This document shows positions 30,101 to 40,559 of a stretch of 64,000 nucleotides of DNA, in pieces. The translations under genes were made by a program, and so were the position numbers. The DNA comes from Pratylenchus scribneri. Taxonomy: Eukaryota > Nematoda > Chromadorea > Rhabditida > Pratylenchidae. Location of the stretch: contig JAQSEB010000002.1 of NCBI GenBank assembly GCA_030063045.1, forward strand, positions 992,001 through 1,056,000. The letters are read 5' to 3'. Under the pieces are notes generated by a model that had not been told where the DNA came from, made no database searches, and saw only the letters and a program-made list of their open reading frames with translations. Every line of letters starts with the position of its first letter. The stretch's first letter is position 1.

Positions 30101-31603
30101 GGCCTAGAACTCTATACGTTTTTTAGTTATGAATTTTTAAAAATTTTCAAAAATACATGTAAAAATCAAAATTTTCAAAAATCAATTTTTCAAAATCGGC
30201 CCGAGTTTTCGGTCTGAAATTTTTTTAATAAAATATTATTAGTTATATCTAAAAAATAAAAAAAATCTAGGCCTAGAACTCTATACGTTTTTTAGTTATG
30301 AATTTTTAAAAATTTTCAAAAATACAGGTAAAAATCAAAATTTTCAAAAATCAATTTTTCAAAATCGGCCCGAGTTTTCGGTCTGAAATTTTTTTGATAA
30401 AATATTATTAGTTATATCTAAAAAATAAAAAAAAATCTAGGCCTAGAACTCTATACGTTTTTTAGTTATGAATTTTTAAAAATTTTCAAAAATACAGGTA
30501 AAAATCAAAATTTTCAAAAATCAATTTTTCAAAATCGGCCCGAGTTTTCGGTCTGAAATTTTTTTAATAAAATATTATTAGTTATATCTAAAAAATAAAA
30601 AAAATCTAGGCCTAGAACTCTATACGTTTTTTAGTTATGAATTTTTAAAAATTTTCAAAAATACATGTAAAAATCAAAATTTTCAAAAATCAATTTTTCA
30701 AAATCGGCCCGAGTTTTCGGTCTGAAATTTTTTTAATAAAATATTATTAGTTATATCTAAAAAATAAAAAAAATCTAGGCCTAGAACTCTATACGTTTTT
30801 TAGTTATGAATTTTTAAAAATTTTCAAAAATACATGTAAAAATCAAAATTTTCAAAAATAAATTTTTCAAAATCGGCCCGAGTTTTCGGTCTGAAATTTT
30901 TTTGATAAAATATTATTAGTTATATCTAAAAAATAAAAAAAATCTAGGCCTAGAACTCTATACGTTTTTTAGTTATGAATTTTTAAAAATTTTCAAAAAT
31001 ACATGTAAAAATCAAAATTTTCAAAAATCAATTTTTCAAAATCGGCCCGAGTTTTCGGTCTGAAATTTTTTTAATAAAATATTATTAGTTATATCAAAAA
31101 AATAAAAAAAATCTAGGCCTAGAACTCTATACGTTTTTTAGTTATGAATTTTTAAAAATTTTCAAAAATACAGGTAAAAATCAAAATTTTCAAAAATCAA
31201 TTTTTCAAAATCGGCCCGAGTTTTCGGTCTGAAATTTTTTTGATAAAATATTATTAGTTATATCTAAAAAATAAAAAAAAATCTAGGCCTAGAACTCTAT
31301 ACGTTTTTTAGTTATGAATTTTTAAAAATTTTCAAAAATACATGTAAAAATCAAAATTTTCAAAAATCAATTTTTCAAAATCGGCCCGAGTTTTCGGTCT
31401 GAAATTTTTTTAATAAAATATTATTAGTTATATCTAAAAAATAAAAAAAATCTAGGCCTAGAACTCTATACGTTTTTTAGTTATGAATTTTTAAAAATTT
31501 TCAAAAATACAGGTAAAAATCAAAATTTTCAAAAATCAATTTTTCAAAATCGGCCCGAGTTTTCGGTCTGAAATTTTTTTAATAAAATATTATTAGTTAT
31601 ATC
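27111..31603. repeat. Higher-order satellite block, copy B
   Basis: Second copy of the 28-monomer block, offset by 4,740 bp from copy A. Near-identity in the same register continues past 31,604 with scattered single-base differences until about 32,000, which suggests a partial third copy that has been edited or truncated near the array edge. Confidence 0.9.
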
Positions 31604-32615
31604 AAAAAAATAAAAAAAATCTAGGCCTAGAACTCTATACGTTTTTTAGTTATGAATTTTTAAAAATTTTCAAAAATACATGTAAAAATCAAAATTTTCA
31701 AAAATCAATTTTTCAAAATCGGCCCGAGTTTTCGGTCTGAAATTTTTTTAATAAAATATTATTAGTTATATCAAAAAAATAAAAAAAATCTAGGCCTAGA
31801 ACTCTATACGTTTTTTAGTTATGAATTTTTAAAAATTTTCAAAAATACAGGTAAAAATCAAAATTTTCAAAAATCAATTTTTCAAAATCGGCCCGAGTTT
31901 TCGGTCTGAAATTTTTTTAATAAAATATTATTAGTTATATCAAAAAAATAAAAAAAATCTAGGCCTAGAACTCTATACGTTTTTTAGTTATGAATTTTTA
32001 AAAATTTTCAAAAATACAGGTAAAAATCAAAATTTTCAAAAATCAATTTTTCAAAATCGGCCCGAGTTTTCGGTCTGAAATTTTTTTGATAAAATATTAT
32101 TAGTTATATCTAAAAAATAAAAAAAATCTAGGCCTAGAACTCTATACGTTTTTTAGTTATGAATTTTTAAAAATTTTCAAAAATACATGTAAAAATCAAA
32201 ATTTTCAAAAATAAATTTTTCAAAATCGGCCCGAGTTTTCGGTCTGAAATTTTTTTGATAAAATATTATTAGTTATATCTAAAAAATAAAAAAAATCTAG
32301 GCCTAGAACTCTATACGTTTTTTAGTTATGAATTTTTAAAAATTTTCAAAAATACATGTAAAAATCAAAATTTTCAAAAATCAATTTTTCAAAATCGGCC
32401 CGAGTTTTCGGTCTGAAATTTTTTTAATAAAATATTATTAGTTATATCAAAAAAATAAAAAAAAATCTAGGCCTAGAACTCTATACGTTTTTTAGTTATG
32501 AATTTTTAAAAATTTTCAAAAATACAGGTAAAAATCAAAATTTTCAAAAATCAATTTTTCAAAATCGGCCCGAGTTTTCGGTCTGAAATTTTTTTGATAA
32601 AATATTATAAGTTAT

Positions 32616-32846
32616 ATCTAAAAATATCAAAAATTCAGAGTGGAATGTTCAGCCGTTTTTAGGTATAAATTTTTAAAAAATTTTCAAAAATACCCATAAA
32701 AGGGAAAATTTCAAAAATTAATTTTTCAAAAACCGCCCGTTAGATCAGTCCAAAAATTTTAGAATAAATATTATTAAATATAAGCTAAAAAATACAAAAA
32801 AATTCAAGGTTGGATATCCGACAGTTTTTTAGTTATGAATTTTTAA
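32616..32846. repeat. Decayed satellite monomers at the array edge
   Basis: From about 32,616 the repeat breaks down. Pieces such as TTTTCAAAAATACC, CAAAAATTAATTTTTCAAAA and TTTTTTAGTTATGAATTTTTAA are still recognisable, but the GC core has become AACCGCCCGTTAGATCAGTC and the palindrome is lost. About one and a half old monomers remain before unique sequence starts. Confidence 0.85.
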
Positions 32847-33327
32847 CGAATGGCTCTTTCAAATGAGGGCCAAACGCCAAAACGCCAAATCATAATGAAT
32901 TTCATTTTCTCTGAATAGGAATAGGCCCATTAAATTCGCAATGATCGATTTATTTTTGAAAATTTAAAAATCTAAAATTGTATTTAAAAAATTCAAAGAA
33001 AAAAATACCCTCCTCTGCAAGGAATTGAACTTTGATCAAAGTAGGGCAAAAAGTTGGGAGCTTAACCAACTGCGCTATCAATGCTTTACTGAGTCTATCT
33101 TAAAATTTATATATCATTTTTATCATGAATTAAAAATTATAAAATAGCCGATAGATAATAATTTTAATAACATAAAAATATTACTAAAATGAAAGACAAA
33201 ATATATTTAGATGAAATTTAATTCTCACCCAATCTCACAATGATCCATTTAAATAGTCATTCATTAAAGATTATAATCAATAATTAAAATTCAATTATTT
33301 CTTTTATGTTTGCAGAATAATAAAACG
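32847..33327. other. Intergenic, satellite edge to MRPS24 homologue
   Basis: AT-rich sequence without a supportable ORF. It holds a tRNA-like relic (annotated separately) and, at its right end, a 3' splice-site sequence TGTTTGCAG ending at 33,315, 12 nt before the MRPS24 start codon. No matching donor is apparent nearby, so this is a likely trans-splice acceptor. Confidence 0.6.
33007..33086 (-). pseudogene. tRNA-like relic or SINE head with A and B boxes
   Basis: Read on the minus strand, TAGCGCAGTTGG (33,066-33,077) matches the Pol III A box and AGTTCAATTCC (33,021-33,031) matches the B box. The T arm pairs 4 of 5 bases (CAAAG with CCTTG). The D arm pairs poorly, I find no anticodon stem, and the acceptor ends do not pair. 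It is therefore not a functional tRNA but a pseudogene or the head of a tRNA-derived SINE. Its sequence differs from the four intronic SINE copies elsewhere in the window. Confidence 0.55.
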
Positions 33328-34041
33328 ATGAATATTTTAAAACAATTGTGTTCAATGCCATTCCAATTGGCACCACTGCAATGCCAACAAACAAATCAAT
33401 TCTCCACAACGGCAGCTTTACATAAATCGGTGGCCCGCAAATTCATAAATAGGGTTTGTGTTCAAGCATTCGAATTAAATTAATTTATACACAAATTTCA
33501 GTCATATCGATTCCTTCAAAGAAAGCGCCAAGTTTTAACATATGAAATGTACCGAAGACCACACCATTTGGGCGTTGACAAAGCATGGATGACATGGAAT
33601 ACAACCAATTTATTTGACTTCAGGTTTTTTATTTAAAAATAGATTACCCAAAAATAATTTACATTTTTTTCAAGGAAAAACCAGGGAGTGACAATTGCCC
33701 AGGACGAAGTGATCCGCCGCTTTGTCCGTGCCATTTTTCACAATCATCTTCCGCTGACTTTGGGCGGTACGGAGGTTAGAGAACATCCAATAAAATATAA
33801 TTAAGTCAAATTTTCCTGTTCTTATCAGCTCGTGATCAAACGCCGGGGCAATGTGGCATATGTGAGCGGTTTTCTGGTGCCAAAAGATTACACCAGAATT
33901 GAACAAGTCTATTGGATGTGGGGATTCACCGAGGAGATCCTATCGAATTTGCTGAAGCAACCGGTCAAATTGGAACTTCAATTCGTGCGGAGTGTGGAGG
34001 ATTTGGCCTATAGCCATTGGGAACCGAAAATTACCAAATAG
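33328..34041 (+). CDS. MRPS24: Mitochondrial small-subunit ribosomal protein S24 (uS3m)
   Basis: Four exons: 33,328-33,453, 33,502-33,623, 33,675-33,774 and 33,829-34,041, all phases consistent, giving 186 residues (the human protein has 167). The first 40 residues are rich in Q, S and T with few acidic residues, as in a mitochondrial presequence. The body has the family features VLTYEMYRRPHHLGV, then a VIKRRGN segment followed by the YWMWGFTEEILS region, matching human LVLKRRGN and the VGYSETLLSY region. The protein belongs to the mitoribosomal small subunit near the mRNA entry site (family knowledge). The start is the first ATG after a TTTGCAG acceptor 12 nt upstream. An AATAAA lies at 34,104, 63 nt after the stop. 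It converges on ACAD8, with 190 bp between the two stop codons. Confidence 0.9.
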
Positions 34042-34231
34042 AAGAAGGATGAATATTTTTTGGATAAATATTTTTATTTTAATTTGAATTGTTTTTTGAA
34101 TACAATAAAATTATCAAAGAATATATAACTAAATTAATAAGGCAAAATCACAAAGGAAAATGGGGAAAATGTGTTGGCAATAATTAAATGGGCTTCCTTT
34201 ATTCTTTATTCATTCCCTGGCCAATTTCGGA

Positions 34232-37216
34232 TCACATTGAATTGAAGATTTCATTGGTGAGCAAATTGCGGGCAATAACCATCCGCATTATCTGAGAAAT
34301 AAATTAATGTTAATATTTTCAATTTAAAATAAAATAAAAACCTCATTTGTCCCTTCAATTATTTGGTGAACTCGGCAATCGCGCAAATATTGTTGGATTG
34401 GATAGTCCTTGAGTACGCCATAGCCACCATACATTTGCAGTGCTTGATTCACCACCTGGAAATTTACATTAGGATTAGGATGAAATTGGTGAAGAAATGA
34501 ATAATTTATTATTATTAGGCTGGTTTAACTCCAAGGATGAAGATTTATTTAAATGGACTATTTTGAAAGGAACTATATATTCAGATTTGAGCTTTAGTCA
34601 AACTTCTAATATCTCTTTATCCAAATATTATTTCAATTTTAATCAATTAAAAAACTCACATTGAATGCCTCATCCGTCACATACATTTTGGCCATTGCGC
34701 TCATTGCCGAGGCATGTGCTGTGTCATTTTGAAGATGGAAACAGGCCTCGCGCATCAACAAACGTGAAGTCACCAACTTTAAATAAACATTGTAAGGAAA
34801 TTGAGCACAAAATGCAAACCTTGGTGGCCATTTCGGCCAATTTGAACTGGGTCCATTGGAATTGGGACAGGGTTTTGCCGAATGCTTCGCGCACTTTTGT
34901 GTGCTCAATGGCCAAATCCATGCTCATTTGTGCTGCGCCCAGGGAACAGGCGGCAATGTTGATTCGACCTAAAAAGACAAAAATTAATTAATTTTTTAAA
35001 TTTCATTCAAAAACCTCCATTCAATCCTTCCATGGCAATGGTGAAGCCTTGACCCTCTTTGCCTACTCGATTTGTGACTGGCACCTTAAAATTGGGTTTT
35101 AGGCCATAAATAAATCCAAAATTCAACCTTGACATCCTCAAATGTGATTATTCGTGTTGGTTGGGTGCACCAACCCAATTTGCGTTCATCTTTTCCCAGC
35201 TGGAATCCTGGCATGTCCGGTGTCATCAACAATGAGAAAATGCCCTTTGGACCGGGTGGAGCATCGGCCAACCGCAACATCACCAAATAAACGGAGGACA
35301 TTCCACTTCCACTAATGAATGCTTTTGAGCCATTCACTGAAAAACAATTAATTTGATTACAATTTTTTAATTATTGACTTCATTTTGTTTAGATTTTTTT
35401 TTTGAAAATTTTCGACCCAAGGGGACGACTCCACTTTTGCAACAAATTTTAGGACTCGGGTTCGAATCCGCTCAGATGAAGTTATTTTTTTCGGGATTTG
35501 GTTTCCTACTTATTACGTATTTTTACATATTCTGCAGCAAATTTCTAGGCAAAATATTGTAATTTGTTGGAAAAAAGACTGGGAAATGCGCCAATTTTAT
35601 CATAATAATTAATCAAAGATCATATTTTAGTGAACCCTACCAAATTTAAAAAACCTCAATTATCAATTTTGGTAGTCCACTAACCAATGTAAAAGTCGCC
35701 ATCCCGTTTTGCAATTGTTCTCACTGCCGATGAATCAGAGCCTAAAATGGGAATAATAAGAATTAAAAATGTTTTGATTGAAAACTCACCGCTTCCCGGT
35801 TCAGTCAAACAATATGAGGCCAATTTTGCAAAAGAGGCTAATTCTGGAATGTATTTGCGCTTTTGCTCTTCATTGCCAAATTTGTCAATCATCCATGGAA
35901 CCTTAATAATAAAAATAAAATTGGAGAAATTGTAGTTTAAAAACAATTTTGTTATCGAAAACACAATTACAATTATAATCCACCAGAAACACATTTACAA
36001 TTGTAATCCAAAAACACAATTACAATCGAAAACACAATTACAATTATAATCCACCAAAAACACATTTACAATTGTAATCCAAAAACACAATTACATTCAA
36101 AAACACAATTACAATCGAAAACACAATTACAATCGAAAACACAATTACAATCGAAAACACATTTACAAACGAAAATACAATTACAATCGAAAACACAATT
36201 ACAATCGAAAACACAATTACAATCGAAAACACATTTACAAACGAAAATACAATTACAATCGAAAACACAATTACAATCGAAAACACATTTACAAACGAAA
36301 ACACAATTACAATCGAAAACACAATTACAATCGAAAACACAATTACAATCGAAAACACATTTACAAACGAAAATACAATTACAATCGAAAACACAATTAC
36401 AATCGAAAACACATTTACAAACGAAAACACAATTACAATCGAAAACACAATTACAATCGAAAACACATTTACAAACGAAAACACAATTACAATCGAAAAC
36501 ACATTTACAAACGAAAATACAATTACAATCGAAAACACAATTACAATCGAAAACACAATTACAATCGAAAACACATTTACAATCGAAAATACAAGTACAA
36601 TCCAAAGACATTTACAATTGCAATCCTTCAAAAACACAATTACAACCGAAAACACTATTAAAAAAAGCAATTATATATGCAATCTAAAACAATTACTATT
36701 TGCAAATATTAACCCACCATGTTGTGTACGGCCATATAAGCTGCCGTACTCGTGCAACCTCCGGCCAATTGTTCAAATGCGAGGGCAGCCTCCAACCGAC
36801 CAAGCCCAGCGCCACCAAATTCCTCGCTGCAATAGATGGCCCCGAAGCCCAATTCGCCGGCCTTTTTAAACGCACCCAATGGCAATTCGCCCTTGGAAAT
36901 GAATTGTAGAGAATAATACTAATCAAGGAGGAAACCTTTGCATCCCATTCATCCATTGTCGGGTACAATTCATTTTTGGCAAAATCCTTGGCCGTTTTTT
37001 GGATCTCCTTTTGCTCATCAGTGAGTCCAAGTGACGCTTAAATTTAAATGTTTTTAATTAAAATATCCGAAAAAACTACTCACGATCGGCACAATAGCTG
37101 TGTCCCCTTATGGAAATTGTTGTTGAGGTGATCAATGGCAATGCGGTATTTTGAATTTGAAGTGATCCAGCTGCACGAGAAGCCAATTTATAGAGTACAT
37201 TTCGATTTAACCACAT
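34232..37216 (-). CDS. ACAD8: Isobutyryl-CoA dehydrogenase (ACAD8), mitochondrial
   Basis: Eleven exons (37,084-37,216; 36,936-37,036; 36,718-36,891; 35,790-35,901; 35,685-35,741; 35,128-35,336; 35,015-35,084; 34,820-34,968; 34,660-34,776; 34,342-34,455; 34,232-34,291), all phases consistent, encode 431 residues. The enzyme oxidises isobutyryl-CoA in valine breakdown, passing electrons to ETF. Visible features are a basic mitochondrial leader, the acyl-CoA dehydrogenase signature [27 protein letters not shown], a flavin-site QMYGGYG segment, and HQIIEGTNE, which holds the expected catalytic Glu. Several segments ([40 protein letters not shown]) favour ACAD8 over other family members. Intron 3 carries an 18-bp minisatellite and intron 5 a SINE. 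A TTTTGCAG acceptor lies about 30 nt before the ATG. Confidence 0.93.
35395..35555 (+). mobile_element. tRNA-derived SINE, intron of ACAD8
   Basis: Contains the Pol III B box GGTTCGAATCC (35,459-35,469) in the family context ACTCGGGTTCGAATCCGCTC, followed by the shared tail GAAGTTATTTTTTTCGGG and a T-rich end with ACGTATTTTTACATATTCTG. The 5' (A-box) half is decayed. It lies inside the intron 35,337-35,684, antisense to the host gene. Confidence 0.75.
35954..36640. repeat. 18-bp minisatellite in ACAD8 intron 3
   Basis: About 38 tandem copies of an 18-bp unit, mostly AATCGAAAACACAATTAC, with a second form ACAAACGAAAACACATTT. The forms are interspersed in a semi-regular order. As 18 is a multiple of three, the minus strand shows long open frames of six-residue repeats; these are by-products and not genes, because the intron is bounded by good splice sites of ACAD8. 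The same family occurs in introns of PLC gamma and IFT88. Confidence 0.93.
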
Positions 37217-37799
37217 TTTCACAAATATGTGGTGGTTTATTCTCTGCAAAACTTTCGAATTAATTTGGTTTAGAATGAAAATGTTCTTTGAGTTGTTTGT
37301 TTTTTTTAAACACAAATGAGGAGGAAGGAAAAAAAATTGATTTAATTGAAATGAACAAATATCAGTCAGTTGCAATGGATTAAATAATTCTTCTTTCTTA
37401 CCTTTGAAGAAAACAAACCAACCACGTGGTTTGTTGACTACTCAAAGACCATTTAAAAATGTGATTTTTACGTCACAAAACAATATGAAAAAATGTTTTA
37501 TAAAATATATAATATTATTGGTATATAAACCAATCATTTTTATGTAAATGATTAAAGTATTTTAAAAATTTATTCAATCACAAATCACAATTTAAGTTGG
37601 AAAATGAAGCCAAATTGATATTAAACGAATGAATCTTAAAAATAAGAGAGAGGAATGGGTTTTTTTGCTAAAATTTCACACAAGTCGAATGGATAGAAGC
37701 AGATAGAATTAGAATAGAATATAATAAAATGGGAAGGATAATAATGGTTGGATATTTAAAAATTTGTTTTCGAATCCAATTCGTCTCTTCTCAATTCTT
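37217..37799. other. Intergenic, between V-ATPase d and ACAD8
   Basis: 583 bp upstream of ACAD8 and downstream of the V-ATPase d stop. No ORF is supportable. It holds the ACAD8 leader acceptor, a perfect E-box palindrome (annotated separately) and, at 37,517-37,534, a TATA-like core flanked by inverted ATTGG/CCAAT arms. Confidence 0.6.
37420..37431. promoter_or_regulatory. Palindromic E-box upstream of ACAD8
   Basis: AACCACGTGGTT is a perfect 12-bp palindrome with the E-box CACGTG at its centre, about 205 bp upstream of the ACAD8 start codon. bHLH-zip factors of the MYC/MAX/TFEB type bind CACGTG. The site and its symmetry are visible; a role in regulating this metabolic gene is inference. 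Confidence 0.4.
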
Positions 37800-39223
<1,424 letters not shown>

Positions 39224-39686
39224 TTTACTCAGGTTATCACAACAAAATCTGTAATTTTAGAAAACAAATTGTAGAATTTTATGAGATTAAAACGCCCCGG
39301 GTTTTGGGAATGATTTTTCAGTTTTATTTATTTGATCTTTCATCTATTCTCCGACCGAAAGATTTTTTTTCTTTCCTCTCTCCATAAATTAAGAAGCACA
39401 ACATTACTCACTCTTCCCACTTTTTTTTCTCTATTTAACGTTATTTTTGTATAGATTTTTCATACAAGAAATGAATTATTTAGAAAAGATCAGTTTGGAA
39501 AAAATCAATCGAATTCGAACCATTTTTTTATTCGGATCGGTGATCGGCGGATCATGAAAAATATTATGAGATGAAACCGCGTAACGTATATAAATTAATC
39601 AATAAATCATTAATCATCACTCATCAGAATCTTATTTTTATAAACCGGAATTTTTAGATTGATTTAATTTTATGTAAACAAAGAAA
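39224..39686. promoter_or_regulatory. Divergent upstream region, V-ATPase d and NDUFB5-like gene
   Basis: 463 bp lie between two start codons pointing outward, so both promoters must be here. Visible elements are T-rich tracts near 39,365-39,430, a cluster of GATCGG-type repeats near 39,534-39,553 and a TATATAAA at about 39,588-39,595 on the side of the plus-strand gene. A splice acceptor (ATTACAG) for the V-ATPase gene lies near 39,249. No ORF is supportable. Confidence 0.5.
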
Positions 39687-40387
39687 ATGACAATGCTCTC
39701 CAGACTTGGCTCGTCCGCAATTCAACCAATTTCGAGCGTTCAACGAATTGCGATCATCGGCGGAAACAACAATTATTCTGTTCGTCAAATAAGTCAACTA
39801 AAATTCGACCAATTGCCTGTGCCGGCCAAAGCAAAACTCCAGACAAAACCGCCACCGGGCGAAGTTGGCTTCTACCGCTATGAGCGCTATTGGTCTCGTG
39901 ATCCGCGATATAAACCCCAAATGTACAGAGATACTCCAACAAGGTTTATTCAATCCGAAAATAAAGTTTTATCTATGGATCTCAAGGTTTTTCTTCTATG
40001 GCCTGGAGCATGAATGGGAGCTGTGGCCAGTTTGCGTTCTCTTCCTATTCTCCTGCTCGCTCGTGGTTATAATCACTGTTGTGCTCTTCCAGCACATCGA
40101 AATTTGGCTGGATCGATGTTAGTTTTTTGGAGTTATTATTCAATTTAACAATAAAATTTAAAGCGAAGAAAGTGCCACCATGGGACTGGTCACGCATCCG
40201 GGACAATTATTGGAAATTGATGACATTTATGTGAGTTATTTTAAACTATTCAGTGAAATTTCCTCCTATTCTATTTACTTTTTAAAGGTATGATCCAACG
40301 GGCGTATCTCATCAACGCCTCTACACTATGGAAAAATTGCAAGATGAACTTCTTGAGGCAGCCCGTCAACGTGGCACACGCGAATGA
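39687..40387 (+). CDS. Small mitochondrial inner-membrane protein, NDUFB5-like
   Basis: Four exons: 39,687-39,943, 39,987-40,117, 40,164-40,230 and 40,288-40,387, phases consistent, 184 residues (human NDUFB5 has 189). The N-terminus looks like a mitochondrial leader (basic, S/Q-rich). A conserved-looking block GFYRYERYWSRDPRYKP precedes one hydrophobic span of about 22 residues (WPVCVLFLFSCSLVVIITVV), then PPWDWSRIRDNYWKLM and a charged C-terminal helix. This order, a short N-terminal domain with Tyr and Arg, one membrane span and a tail with an IxRNY-like motif, resembles complex I accessory subunit NDUFB5 (SGDH). Other single-span complex I subunits are possible. AATAAA lies at 40,417, 30 nt after the stop. 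Confidence 0.6.
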
Positions 40388-40559
40388 AGAATAAAATAGG
40401 CCAATTGGAAAGATGGAATAAATAAGATGATTCTGATTAGACTCTGATTATACTTTTTTGTGTTAATTGTATAGTATTATAAAGATAAAGGTTTAAAAAA
40501 TCATGTTTTATCTGATTTTTTTAAAAATATTTCGGGTTAATAAAATTAATTGGTTCACA

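Larger units (their letters stand above)
1..32615. repeat. 169-170 bp satellite array, about 192 tandem monomers
   Basis: The whole stretch is one head-to-tail array. Successive copies of the junction CAAAAATACA(G/T)G begin at 1, 170 and 340, giving a 169-170 bp period; length changes come from A or T runs. Each monomer holds a GC-richer core (TCGGCCCGAGTTTTCGG), a perfect 12-bp palindrome TCTAGGCCTAGA, and A/T tracts. Monomers differ at a few diagnostic sites: CAG or CAT in the junction, GATAAA, AATAAA or GACAAA after the T run, and ATCTAAA or ATCAAAA further on. These variants recur in ordered patterns, so the array has higher-order structure. The motif ATTTTCAAAAAT occurs twice about 30 bp apart within the monomer, suggesting it grew from a shorter unit. 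There is no gene in the array. A centromeric or heterochromatic role is possible but not shown. Confidence 0.98.

Noticed and set aside
1..32615. CRISPR-like reading of the regular repeats
   Set aside because: The units are directly adjacent with no unique spacers, there are no cas genes, and the setting is eukaryotic.
36044..36670. Long minus-strand open frames with FSIVIV or CVFDCN repeats
   Set aside because: They are the translation of the 18-bp minisatellite and lie inside an ACAD8 intron with good splice sites.
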